Assembly: GCF_030269925.1 (NCBI RefSeq)
Contig: NC_085117.1
Location: 13,020,731-13,084,730 of the forward strand
From: Bombyx mori
Taxonomy: Eukaryota > Arthropoda > Insecta > Lepidoptera > Bombycidae
DNA length: 64,000 bases
Direction of reading: 5' to 3'
Made by a program: the position numbers and the translations under genes. Below are positions 50,623-60,450 of the stretch, one piece after another. Every line of letters starts with the position of its first letter. Positions within the stretch are counted from its first letter, which is position 1. The notes below the pieces were generated by a model. It worked only from the letters and a program-made list of their open reading frames with translations. It did no database searches and was not told the origin of the DNA.

Positions 50623-51354
50623 ATGAAATCGATGGTGGTGTTGTTCGCTCTCGCCTCTGTGGCTTGCGGCTCCTTTTTGCCGGTGGCGCAGCCCCCGCAT
50701 CATCCCGCTGTCGTCCTGGACCCCCACGGCCGGCCTCTGGACACCGCGGAAGTCATCAACGCTCGCGCTCTCCACCTTCAAGCTAAAGTATTGGAAGGAC
50801 ACCACGCCCCACTCGTGCACGCTGCTGTCGCGCCGATTGTAGCTCCTATCGCTCACTCCGTCATCGCTCCTGCTGCCGTCTCTCATCAATCTCGTGTTGA
50901 TGTACGTACCAGCCCCGCCATCTATAGCCACGCTGTTGCCGCACCAGTCCTCGCACACGCCGCCTACGCTGCACCAGTATTTGCTGGTCACGGTCATGGA
51001 CACTGGCTGAAAAAACGTTCCCTGGGTCACTTGACTTACAGTGCTCCCATCATCGCTCCAGCTGCGGTTTCTCACCAGTCCCGCGTGGATGTGATCTCTA
51101 GCCCGGCAGTCGTGTCCCATGCAGTCGCTACTCCCGTCGTAGCTCACGCCTATGCTGCCCCCGTGGTCGCTGCAGTAGCCCCAGCGGCCGTGTCTCATCA
51201 GTCCCGCGTGGATGTCCGCACTAGCCCCGCTGTAGTAGCACATGGAGCGGTCGCACCATACGCGCACGGAATCATCACTCCTTATGCCCATCATGCTGGA
51301 CTCTTCCATTCCGCCCCCTTGGTACACTCCAGCCCCCTGGTTCACGGTTGGTGA
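50623..51354 (+). CDS. cuticular protein with PLDT module and three SHQSR modules
   Basis: A 243-residue predicted secreted protein. The signal peptide is MKSMVVLFALASVACG. The PLDT module spans about 24-58 (PPHHPAVVLDPHGRPLDTAEV, then ARALHLQAKVLEG). SHQSR modules start at residues 87, 150 and 191, each followed by VDV and a S/T-S-P-A motif. One dibasic WLKKR-S site (130-133) separates the first from the second. The tail is His/Ala/Pro-rich and ends in GW. AATAAA is at 51436-51441. The closest relative is the gene at 56242. The ATG at 50623 opens the signal peptide; the longer frame from 50569 starts inside the 5' UTR. A long frame on the other strand is a shadow. Confidence 0.87.
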   Translation: MKSMVVLFALASVACGSFLPVAQPPHHPAVVLDPHGRPLDTAEVINARALHLQAKVLEGHHAPLVHAAVAPIVAPIAHSVIAPAAVSHQSRVDVRTSPAIYSHAVAAPVLAHAAYAAPVFAGHGHGHWLKKRSLGHLTYSAPIIAPAAVSHQSRVDVISSPAVVSHAVATPVVAHAYAAPVVAAVAPAAVSHQSRVDVRTSPAVVAHGAVAPYAHGIITPYAHHAGLFHSAPLVHSSPLVHGW

Positions 51355-51444
51355 AGAACGATCCTGACGAACAAACCTTGTAACACCTAAGTATTAAAAA
51401 ATGAAAAAAATATATTTATGAAATACAAAACCATAAATAAACAT

Positions 51445-52325
51445 TCGTTTTACTTTTAAATCATCATCTGACATGTTAAGCCAAACAAAAGCTACGATTA
51501 TGAACCACATTTTATATTAACATGCAACACCAAAAAATAAATTAAGATGTCTCAAATGAAAACCTACAGATTCAACATAATATTTTAAATTGAACCCATT
51601 TTAGAAATACGAATTTACTAATTCAATTAATTGAACGAACGTTTTAGTTAAGAAAATATTTAGCAATTACTACACTTGTCGGAAACGAGCGATTTCTTGT
51701 ATTGAAATGTATATGAGAAGTATCAGAAAATTGGCTAAGTTACTAAAATAAATTAAAAGAACAATTCAAAACAAGTCAAATTTTGAAAAAATATCTAACG
51801 TATGTCTCTAAAAATATTTCGTTATATCGTTAAAAAAATTGTTCCAAACAGTATTGTTTCCATTTCAATTAAATATTGATATGAGTTTCTCCTAATACAC
51901 TAGAATAAATTGCTAAAGTGCAGCTTCCAAATGCTCATTTGGCATTTCTGAACTTCTTGTGACATACATAAACATTTTAATGATTACTTTAATAATTAAG
52001 AAGAGGCTACCGAAGAAACGGTATCTTATCAATTGAAATTATCATGTTGTAGAAACTTTTTTTAATTACTTTCAAATTCGTACGGACATACGTGCAACTT
52101 GATGTCGACTGTTCACTGCTGCTCACGCACATCAACGATACAGGATCACTCTCTGATCTTTTGTGTGTTTTTGTCTAGTACTAAACACTATTTTCTGACC
52201 TTCAAACGACTAAGAAACATTCAATTAATAAATTTTATTAGAATAAAATGTTTGATTAGCTTTTGTACATAGCATTGGGTATGTAAAATTTTACGTATAG
52301 ATTTATTTTTAATTTTGAATGTGTT
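51445..52325. other. intergenic between the 50623 gene and a convergent exon
   Basis: AT-rich. No coding pattern recognised. Confidence 0.4.
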
Positions 52326-52368
52326 ATCCTTTATTAATAAATAACAAATCAAAATAATTTAACATAAA

Positions 52369-52529
52369 TCAATTCATACAGTAGAACAAATCTTCCAATG
52401 CGCTTGAAGGAGGTACCGTTCCCAAGATACTGGCTGCGTTACCTCGTTGGTCAGCCAGACTCACTCTCTGTGAAAAGTTCCAGCCAGCCTTAGCATCACG
52501 TGTAGCCTCCTTGAAGCGTTTGGAGATTT
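52369..52529 (-). CDS. terminal exon of an unidentified host gene
   Basis: On the minus strand the acceptor TTTTTATCAG precedes 52529. Two bases complete a split codon, and then 52 codons run to TGA at 52369. The peptide starts ISKRFKEATRDAKAGWNF and ends SSALEDLFYCMN. AATAAA (complement of 52330-52335) follows about 35 nt after the stop. The composition is that of a normal soluble protein, unlike the cuticular genes or any transposon here. I do not recognise the family. The upstream exons must lie at higher coordinates, perhaps beyond this window, in which case the cuticular genes at 56242 and 59572 would sit in its intron. Confidence 0.6.
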
Positions 52530-52552
52530 CTGATAAAAATAGATTTATTTTT

Positions 52553-52617
52553 ATTTATCTTTGTATAGATTTTTTTATCTTTGTTTATCTTTGTATAGAT
52601 TTTTTTATCTTTGTTTA
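52553..52617. repeat. 30-bp tandem repeat next to the splice acceptor
   Basis: TTATCTTTGTATAGATTTTT occurs twice with a 30-bp period, in the predicted last intron just upstream of the acceptor of the exon at 52529. Confidence 0.7.
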
Positions 52618-52619
52618 TT

Positions 52620-53240
52620 TGTAAAACATTTATTTTTATCGAAACGCTTACAACAATCAGTATTTTTACTAGCGGTATTTATTTTTTTCCAACTGATGGT
52701 TGTCTGAAGAGATCTTACTTAGTGATGAAATCGTCTATTGGGCTTTTTGTTTTTAACAAGATACAAAAATACTGTCTACAACGTAGACATTTCGGTATTT
52801 AATCTTATTCAAATGAATTGATTCTAAGCTGAATATCAAACGTAAATAGGCTTATTTAGGCCGACAACTTTGCCCGAATCAGGCAATCCTATGTTTCAGG
52901 CGGGTAATGCTAGTTTCATGTTTTAAAATCACTAAGAATAAATTAATCTTACGAATACTGTTGTTGTTTTGAAATAATTTGAGAATTAGTATAGATAAAA
53001 AACAAATTTATCAAACAAATTTTTATACAAACTCTCTATTCAATATCCTTACAATTACGTGCGTCTGTATATAATTTTAACTGCTTCTACGGTTCAATCT
53101 TGCGTTTATTTTTTATTTTATTTTTTAGCATTTTTTCGTATTCGACTTCCCAGTTTATGTGGACACGGATAACGACACAGTTTCAATAATATGTAAAGGC
53201 AAACTTTATTCTTATAATTTATGAATTTCATGGGATCTTT
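52620..53240. other. AT-rich, no gene seen
   Basis: May be intronic sequence of the gene ending at 52369. The frame 52611-52802 shows no recognisable feature. Confidence 0.4.
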
Positions 53241-53244
53241 AGCT

Positions 53245-53545
53245 TTTTTCTTCCTACCTATGCTGATCGCCTTGAGAGGCTATTTCAGCTTCGCCCTAAC
53301 GTTTGTAGATGAGCTCACGAGGCTCAAACCGAAGAGTTGCTAACGCTGACCCTAGCAAGAACAGTGCTTCGCAGAATCTACCACCGGATCGGAAACGCGA
53401 CCCACTGAGAAGATCCGGCAAGAAACTCAGTGGGCTGTGTCTGTGGGTTAATTCGCTCATCGAACCCTTCGTTACAAGCGACGGGTTCGACGAGGACGGT
53501 GACCGGTGCTTGTGGTACCTAAAAGCAACGTTAATGGATCAGGAG
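53245..53545 (+). repeat. dispersed repeat B copy, best preserved
   Basis: The longest copy: GATGAGCTCACGAGGCTC, AACAGTGCTTCGCAGAATC, GATCCGGCAAGAAACTCAG, GGACGGTGACCGGTGCTTG. Useful as the reference for this family in the window. Confidence 0.75.
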
Positions 53546-53870
53546 CAACTTTGGGCAACTTTGGGCAACGTCGACGGTTTACCATTCGGTCTACTGGGTC
53601 GGCTATGTAGTTTCCAGCAGCCACGATGGCGCAGCGATGCCGACTTTAGATACTTACTAACTGAATCGAGCTCCAGGTCATCGTGGAGATCCACGTTCCT
53701 CAGGAACCATGCTGCTCCGACGGCTATCCTGCAGAATCGAGATTGAATAACCTGAAGGGATTTCAAGTGGATGCGAGATTCGTGAGCGAACACTACGCTT
53801 GCACACGTCATGACGGGGCGTATGCAAGTTTTGTAGAGAGTTACCTATCGATACTCTGCATGTTCTAGCT
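53546..53870 (-). mobile_element. Jockey-like LINE ORF2 C-terminal fragment
   Basis: The minus-strand frame 53811-53539 reads MTCASVVFAHESRIHLKSL, QSRFCRIAVGAAWF and RNVDLHDDLELDSVSKYL, typical of Jockey-type elements just after the RT domain. It is truncated at both ends and abuts repeat B. Confidence 0.8.
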
Positions 53871-53871
53871 A

Positions 53872-54235
53872 GTCACTATCTCTAATACAGACCTTTGGAT
53901 TAAATGTGACCAAAACCCCATTGCGCAAGAGTACTATATTCATTATAAACAATGTCAGTATGATTTCTTTCACATAGCTACGTCGAAACAGGGATCAAAA
54001 TTGAATGCAAATCACATTATTTCATAAAATTTAATGATAGGAAATTTCAGAAATTATTTTGATTATAATTTTTAATTTGTGTTGATCATCATGATTCAGA
54101 ATACGATAGTTATTGCTAAAGCAATGCTCCTGCGCAACTGACGGTCGACGTCACACAGTGTTAGGCTGTGACAGCATGCACTAGGAGGATTGAGAGAACA
54201 CGATCGCCCAAATTCATGAATAATAGGCACTTCTT
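53872..54235. other. intergenic, nothing seen
   Basis: A small hairpin GTCACA...TGTGAC near 54150-54172 only. Confidence 0.4.
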
Positions 54236-54236
54236 G

Positions 54237-54666
54237 CAAAAAAAAATTATTGCTTAAATGGGTTGACGAGCTCACAGCCCACCTGGTTTTAAGTGGTTAT
54301 TGGAGCCCATAGATATCTATAACATAAATACCGTCACCCACCTTGAGATATGAGTTCTAAGGCCACAGTATAGTTACAACGGCTGCCCCGCCCTTCAAAC
54401 TGAAACGCATCACTGCTTCACGGCAGAAATAGTCGAGGTGGTGGTACCAGTGGCCACCAGTAATTACGCAAATTATAATTTTGCGGGTTTTGATTTTTAT
54501 TACACGATATTGTATGTGTTATTCCTTCACCGCGGAAGTCAATCGTGAACATTTGTTTAGTACGTATTTCATTAGAAAAATTGGTACCGGCCTGCGGGAT
54601 TCGAACACTGGTGCATCGCTAGATACGAATGCACCGGACGTCTTATCCTTTAGGCCACGACGACTT
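54237..54666 (-). repeat. Bm1-like SINE, near full length
   Basis: Tail at the left (54237); head at the right with GGATTCGAACACTGG (box B side) and TCCTTTAGGCCACGACGAC. Minus orientation. Confidence 0.9.
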
Positions 54667-54669
54667 CAA

Positions 54670-55240
54670 AATTCGTCGACGACTTCAAATTTCGAATTTA
54701 AGCTGAAGCATGCAGTCGAATCTATAATTATACATAAGTTCTTTGAACTTAACAGAGTACGACAACTTGCTACTAAGCAAGAGCTACGATTAACTGGATA
54801 ATAAAATTACCGGTTATTGTGAAAAACTGTGAAACGAATTTCGCAAATAGCAAGTATCTTTGTAAAGGAGTTTCTAGCGAAATCAAAAATTTACTAACTG
54901 TCTTTTCAGTGGACGTTTTGTTTTGATTAGTAGAAATCTCTATCTATACTGTGGTCTAATTTGATCGACTGTTCAAAAGGGAATGCTTCATATTACCACT
55001 AAATTCTCATCCTTCGAGTCTTTCTGCAATGGAACTAACTCGTTTTATTTATTTATTTTCAGTTTAATATGATCAGGTACCATTACAATCATCTTTGGGA
55101 ATCTAAATCCGGTTTGAATTTATACAGGACATTATCTCAACACGATGCATTTTTCTAAATTTCAGTAAATTAAATAAGTTAACAAATTAGTAGTAGTAGT
55201 AGTAGAAGGAAAACAAAAAAAGAATCGAAATGGTTGATAA
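54670..55240. other. intergenic, nothing seen
   Basis: AGT triplet run at about 55188-55206. No gene. Confidence 0.4.
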
Positions 55241-55321
55241 ATATTTTATTGTCTATTCATTTTAATAAAATTGCATCTATTAAAACGAAAACTACAATTT
55301 CCGTCGAATCTAATTTTCGCT

Positions 55322-56242
55322 TCACCACAGGCCCTTAAAGAGTCCGGAATATCCCAAATGTGCGACAGGTGCAGTCCAGATAGCGGAATGGGCCAGAGGA
55401 GCGGCAGCCAAGGGAGTCGCGATCTCGTGGGATACTATAGCGGGCTCAGAGATAACGTCCACACGAGATTGATGTGACACGGCGGCGGGGGCGGTGTGCA
55501 GAACTGGAGTCACTACAGCAGCTAAAGAACGTTTCTTCAACAAGTGTCCATGAGAGATAGAATGAGCACCATATGTTGCACCGGTCCAAACAGCAGAGAG
55601 AGGAGAAATAGCGTGAGTTACGACAGCTGGACTAGAATGTACATCTACACGAGACTGATGAGACACGGCAGCTGGAGCCACTGCGACTATAGGAGCTGCT
55701 ACAGCATGAGTTACAAAGGGGGTAGCCACGGAGTGTCTCAAAATAGGGGCAATCACAGCATGGGACACCAAAGTAGGCTTAGAAATAACGTCAACGCGAG
55801 CTTGATGGGAAACAGCTGAAGGAGCAACCAGAGCCACAGATCGTTTCTTCAGAAAGTGTTCGTGTCCAAGAGTTGATTGAGTCAGGACAGGAAAATGTGC
55901 AATAGCAGAGTGTGTAAGCACAGGTGTGGTGATAGCGTGGCTCACGATCGCAGGGCTGCTGTGGATGTCAACACGGGATTGATGCGATACGGCGGCAGGT
56001 ACTACAGCAGGAGCGATTGAGTGGACGACAGGTGCGACGGCAGCGTGCACTAGATGGGCGTCGTGATGCTCCAGAGCCTTAGCTTGCAGGTGTAGAGCGC
56101 GAGCGTTGATAACCTCCGCTGTATCCAGGGGACGACCATGGGGATCCAGCACCAGCGCAGGATGGTGAGGCGGTTGCGCCAATGGCACCAAAGAACCGCA
56201 GGTCACTGAGGCTAAAGCGAATAACACCACCAACGCGTTCAT
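55322..56242 (-). CDS. cuticular protein with PLDT module and four SHQSR modules
   Basis: A 306-residue predicted secreted protein, the largest of the cluster. The signal peptide is MNALVVLFALASVTCG. The PLDT module at about 24-58 is almost the same as in the gene at 50623. SHQSR modules start at 86, 145, 195 and 256; the second reads SHQARVDV. Two dibasic sites, FLKKR-S (132-135) and LLKKR-S (236-239), precede the second and fourth modules, so each cut would release a segment starting with a short Ala/Val run and a module. The C-terminus is GLW. AATAAA (complement) is at 55245-55250. It appears to be the 50623 gene enlarged by one KKRS-SHQSR unit. Confidence 0.87.
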   Translation of the reverse strand: MNALVVLFALASVTCGSLVPLAQPPHHPALVLDPHGRPLDTAEVINARALHLQAKALEHHDAHLVHAAVAPVVHSIAPAVVPAAVSHQSRVDIHSSPAIVSHAITTPVLTHSAIAHFPVLTQSTLGHEHFLKKRSVALVAPSAVSHQARVDVISKPTLVSHAVIAPILRHSVATPFVTHAVAAPIVAVAPAAVSHQSRVDVHSSPAVVTHAISPLSAVWTGATYGAHSISHGHLLKKRSLAAVVTPVLHTAPAAVSHQSRVDVISEPAIVSHEIATPLAAAPLAHSAIWTAPVAHLGYSGLFKGLW

Positions 56243-56249
56243 TGTAAAC

Positions 56250-56342
56250 GTGGTCTGTGTTAAGATTCGACGAACAATAAGATCACTTCAATCCGTTGAT
56301 CGGCTGACTGATGCTAATTGCTTGAATTGAGACGCTTTTATA
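56250..56342 (-). promoter_or_regulatory. core promoter and leader of the 56242 gene
   Basis: Minus strand: TATAAAA 56336-56342, GCATCAGTC with TCAGT 56307-56311, leader AACACAGACCAC 56250-56261. A GGTCAA half-site lies just upstream of the TATA box. CAAGGTCG at about 56427-56434 resembles an FTZ-F1-type site. Confidence 0.7.
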
Positions 56343-56678
56343 CTTATGTGGTCAAAATTTAATTATGTGGTACGAATGTCAAATCCTACAGTTGCACGGC
56401 AATGTCAAGTGTTATGTGAAAGTTATCGACCTTGCTCCGGGGCAACTTTTGCGCACCGGTCAATAATACTTCCGATTAAAAAGAATCTATAGGCTTTTTC
56501 ACTATTCTCAAAATATGTTTAAACTTATACAAAATATTGGTGTCTAACGTATTGTACGTACCAATGAAAATTTCAAAAAAAAAAATATATATAATATTTA
56601 GTATAATAATTTATATATTAATGTATTTATGAATATATTTACTAATATATTTACTAATATATTTACTAATATATTATA

Positions 56679-56896
56679 CTAGCCGTACTCGCCCGCTTCG
56701 CTGGGCATTTAAAATTTACATTATTATTTATTGTCATTATTGTTAGGGAGTCCAACACTCATATAAATATTAGCCTATCCATTAAGTACACGTATTTTCT
56801 ACATGGATACCAAGTTTCAAGTCAATCGGATGCATGGTTCAGTAGTTATAACGGAACATCCGTAAAAAACAACATAGACTTATATATTAGTATAGA
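56679..56896 (-). mobile_element. Helitron-like non-autonomous element, complete
   Basis: On the minus strand it begins TCTATACTAATATATAAG after A and ends GCGGGCGAGTACGGCTAG before T, exactly the Helitron A^T rule. A hairpin GCCC-AGCGAAGC-GGGC lies just before the 3' end. It is 218 bp with no ORF. Confidence 0.78.
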
Positions 56897-56929
56897 TAAT
56901 ATAATAATATACTCCAGAGAATGAATTAA

Positions 56930-57155
56930 CAGTAAAAGACTTAATTGCGTTTTCTGGAATTTAATAAGAAAGTAACATTCAAAGCCCTTAATCTATTTTT
57001 AAATTAATATTTTTAAAAGTACTATTATACTATCCAAACTGAATTACTCTCTTCATTGAATGAGAGACAGGTAAGTGATTTAGTCTACAAAATATCTTTT
57101 TTTTAAACTAGAATTTCAAAGGCTTTAAATGATAAAGGTTTTTCTTTACATATAT
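56930..57155 (-). repeat. diverged repeat, inverted pair of 46565
   Basis: Complement of the three blocks listed for 46565-46790, in the same order. Probably an old MITE or retroposon of unknown type. Confidence 0.65.
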
Positions 57156-57159
57156 TTAT

Positions 57160-58980
57160 TACAATAATATAGTATAATACTTTGAGAGGTTACCAATTTC
57201 TCAATTTAAAATATAACAAAGCTTGATCAAAGTAGAAACAGTACTTAATTACAACTTAAATATAGCTTTACACCTATCCTGAGGTTTAAAGCTTGCTATC
57301 TTCTGTTTTTTGCAGAAGCACGAACACATCTCTTGAATTTAATTTCGCAGGATTATCTGGTACTGGATTTTGTAAAAAAATTATTATTTCAAGATTCTAA
57401 TAAAATCTGATTATATTATAAGACATTGTTAACCTCCCTCCTACTCTGCCCGCAAATTTATTTCTAGCAATTAAAATCTGTGAGCGTACACGATGAGCAC
57501 GTTTCATGTTACGTAGGTTAAAAGGCTGAAAAAACACCGTCTACATTGGCACGTGCCCTGTTCTTGGTACGTAACGTTTGCATTGGGTAAGTAATTGGAT
57601 AAGAGATCCTTGAAAATCATTTTACCCAATCCTATTGGATTAAATCAAATGAGTATTGAGACTTATAATATGTAATTTATAACTTATAATCAGATAACAA
57701 GAGGCAGTTCATAAGATTAACCAACCAAATTGAGAAAGAAGATAGTTGAAAGAAAAGCTAGGACAATGATAGCCATAGCAACAAATTCCGCAAAAACTTT
57801 TAAGAAAATATTAATTTCATACACTTAATACTATCAACTGTAAAAGGATTGTTGTAACGTAGAAAATAATGTTAACCTTCATTCCTCGTATTACATTGTC
57901 TTCCGGTTTCGTCAGATTGACTCGTTGGTTTGAAATTCAGTCCAAGAAATACCGAGCGTTCCGTACTTATTAAAATTTAATAAAACTTCATCATCACATC
58001 AGCACATATGAATACAGTTATCTGTAAATTACGTCCTGAGCTTTGGCAGTTACTCATAACATTTACAGCTATAATAGGGTCAATTCGTTTTGTGAGGACG
58101 CCTCAGTAACTACTCATTAGCAGAAGTAGATTTCCGTCGTCGAAATCAACATAGAATGAAATCATTGAGCACAATCAATATTTTACTTGTCTATATATAC
58201 ATACGTTTAGTTCTCCTAAGACACACAACGGGGTATGGTACGGTTTTCATTGCTAATTAGGTATTTTGTTCTTATACACTTATAAAAAACATACAATTTA
58301 CATTCATAAAATGCAGAGAAAAATTGATGATTGTTCCTGACAGTATATAAATGAAATACATGTACAACTTAGAAAAAATTGTATGCTAACGTGGCAAACC
58401 AACAAAATCCGAATTTTTATTAAATTAATATTATATAAGAGAAAAACTACTTAAATATTATCTTTTGCAAAGTGAATAGGATTAGTTAGGTAGTTTCTAG
58501 GTGCTTTCAGGATAATAATATCTTGACGCACTCGTTCGAAAGGTTGGGGACGGTAATGAAGTTATAAACAAAATATGAAGACGAAAAAAGATAAGTAACT
58601 AAAATTCTGTTACGAAAAGAATTTTGATATTTCGCAAAAATTCTTAGCATTAATTTCGAGATTAACACAATTAATTTATTCTCTAGCGACATGTCTCAGG
58701 TTGTAGCAAGCGCTTAAATCTTTTACTACTTTTTAGTACCATTCGGAATACAGCTGTTACTAAAAACAAAAGTTGCGGTAAACGAAGTTAGATGTTGATG
58801 AACCAATACGGATATATACGTACGGTATGATTTAAACAAAATACCCTGATTAAAATACAATTAAACCGCTTTAAGCTTGTGATTTATACTTTTTCTAATG
58901 TGAACGCAATAACACACCACAACATATGAACACGTTAAACATGTTGATCGTTTTTCAGCGTCAGAAAGTAAAAATTAAAC
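57160..58980. other. intergenic, no gene seen
   Basis: About 1.8 kb of AT-rich sequence; short frames such as 58507-58692 look like chance. Confidence 0.4.
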
Positions 58981-59059
58981 AACAGTTTTATTAATATGTG
59001 TGATTTTGTTTATTTATTTACGTTCAAAATTCATACATTCTATATAATCCTTGCTGTGA

Positions 59060-59572
59060 TTACCAGGCGTTTACCGGCAAAAGAGAACGGGCTTCGACGA
59101 TGGTTGGAGCGGCGACTTCCTCAGTTACAACTGAGGGGGAGGAGTGCACATCGTAACGCGACTGATGAGAAACTGAAGCACCACCAATGTACAATGAAGG
59201 CACTGAAGCGGCATAAACTGACCGAGCTTCAAGGACTGGTTCGGTAACCAAAGCAGGAGCCACAACTTGAGCAGCGCTGACTACAACTGGTGAAGTGCGA
59301 ACGTCAACTCTAGACTGATGAGAGACAGCTCCAGCTCCATAGACAGCAGTATAGGGAGCTACCACGGCGTGTGCTTCTGGTGCAGCAACAAAATGAGAAG
59401 CTACCGCTGGAGCAACATCCACGACTGCTGGCGACGTTCGTACATCAACTCTAGACTGATGTGATACGGCTGTCGGCACTGTATACGCGACGTGTCCAAT
59501 GGATCTTTTCACGACGCCCGGAGCGGAGACAGCTACTGACAACACAGCAAACAGCACCACCAACGATCTCAT
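59060..59572 (-). CDS. cuticular protein with three SHQSR modules
   Basis: A 170-residue predicted secreted protein without a PLDT module. The signal peptide is MRSLVVLFAVLSVAVSA. VVKR-S follows immediately at 21-24, so a short propeptide of only a few residues would be removed. SHQSR modules start at 37, 84 and 135 (AVSHQSRVDVRTSPAVV twice, then SVSHQSRYDVHSSPSVV). The linkers contain acidic residues (EPVLEARS, TEEVAAPTIVEARS), unlike the other family members. The C-terminus is NAW. The ATG at 59572 opens the signal peptide; the frame itself starts at 59641 inside the 5' UTR. AATAAA (complement) is at 58987-58992. Confidence 0.86.
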   Translation of the reverse strand: MRSLVVLFAVLSVAVSAPGVVKRSIGHVAYTVPTAVSHQSRVDVRTSPAVVDVAPAVASHFVAAPEAHAVVAPYTAVYGAGAVSHQSRVDVRTSPVVVSAAQVVAPALVTEPVLEARSVYAASVPSLYIGGASVSHQSRYDVHSSPSVVTEEVAAPTIVEARSLLPVNAW

Positions 59573-59579
59573 TGCGAAC

Positions 59580-59666
59580 GAGGTCTGTGCACGGATATAA
59601 GAAGGATCACTTCGGACAACGCTTTGCCGACTGATGCCCAATACGGAATCGCCTCACTCTTTTATA
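59580..59666 (-). promoter_or_regulatory. core promoter and leader of the 59572 gene
   Basis: Minus strand: TATAAAA 59660-59666, GCATCAGTCGG with TCAGT 59630-59634, leader variant CACAGACCTC 59580-59589. Confidence 0.72.
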
Positions 59667-59689
59667 CGGATGATCATTTCTAAGCATGA

Positions 59690-60025
59690 ATACAGTGTGT
59701 CATGTGGATAGCAAAAAAAAAGCGGCCGTCCTTGTCTAAATTGATCGAAATGTCGTGGTAACTATTACAATAACGCCTTAATGTAGGCCTCTGATGAACG
59801 GCTAATGGATCTGTGACATTTAAACAAAATTCGTGGTGGTTAATTTATAATATAAAAAAAAATAGCAATTGTATTAGAACTCGTTAATATAAATTATACT
59901 TGTAACTAACATAGTCAAGGGTAAAAAATATCCGCCAACGATAACTTCATGCGTACAATGTCGAACTTGGTGTAAACCTAAAATGCCAACTTTTTTTGTC
60001 GTAACTATTTTAGTAACTTCGACGG
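59690..60025. other. intergenic, nothing seen
   Basis: AT-rich, no gene-like feature. Confidence 0.4.
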
Positions 60026-60029
60026 GTTA

Positions 60030-60305
60030 TACTAGTTTCTCCGAGCGAGTAAGTGAGCTCACGGGGCTCTAACCCGATGACGTTGCTAACACTAACCCTA
60101 GCAAGAGCAGTGCTTCGCAGAATCTACCACCGGATCGGAAACGTGACCCACTAACAAGATCCGGCGAGAAACTCAGTGGGCTGTGTCTCTAGATTAATTT
60201 ACTCGCCGAGCCCTTTGCCGCAAGCGATGGGTTCGACGAGAACGGTGACTGGTACTTGTAGTACCTAAAAGCACCGTTAGTGGATCGGGAGGATCTGAAA
60301 TTATG
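60030..60305 (+). repeat. dispersed repeat B copy
   Basis: GTGAGCTCACGGGGCTCTAA, AGAGCAGTGCTTCGCAGAAT, GATCCGGCGAGAAACTCAGT and GAGAACGGTGACTGG. Confidence 0.75.
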
Positions 60306-60450
60306 TGTTTCATGACTACCGATTAGCATTACTTGTCTTAATAATGCGTCATAGTGTACATAGCTTTTCATTTAAGTGAACAGGAATGTTATAAAAATAA
60401 ATAATTTATAAAGCACACATTCAGAGAATTTTGGCAATTGAACGTCATTT

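Noticed and set aside
50557..51345. 262-codon minus-strand frame overlapping the 50623 gene
   Set aside because: It is the antisense shadow of a repetitive, GC-rich CDS; it has no signal peptide, promoter or family resemblance.
50093..58044. 13-bp match CGTCCTGAGCTTT at 50093 and 58032
   Set aside because: Tens of chance 13-mer matches are expected in a window this long, and the second copy is not in a matching promoter position.
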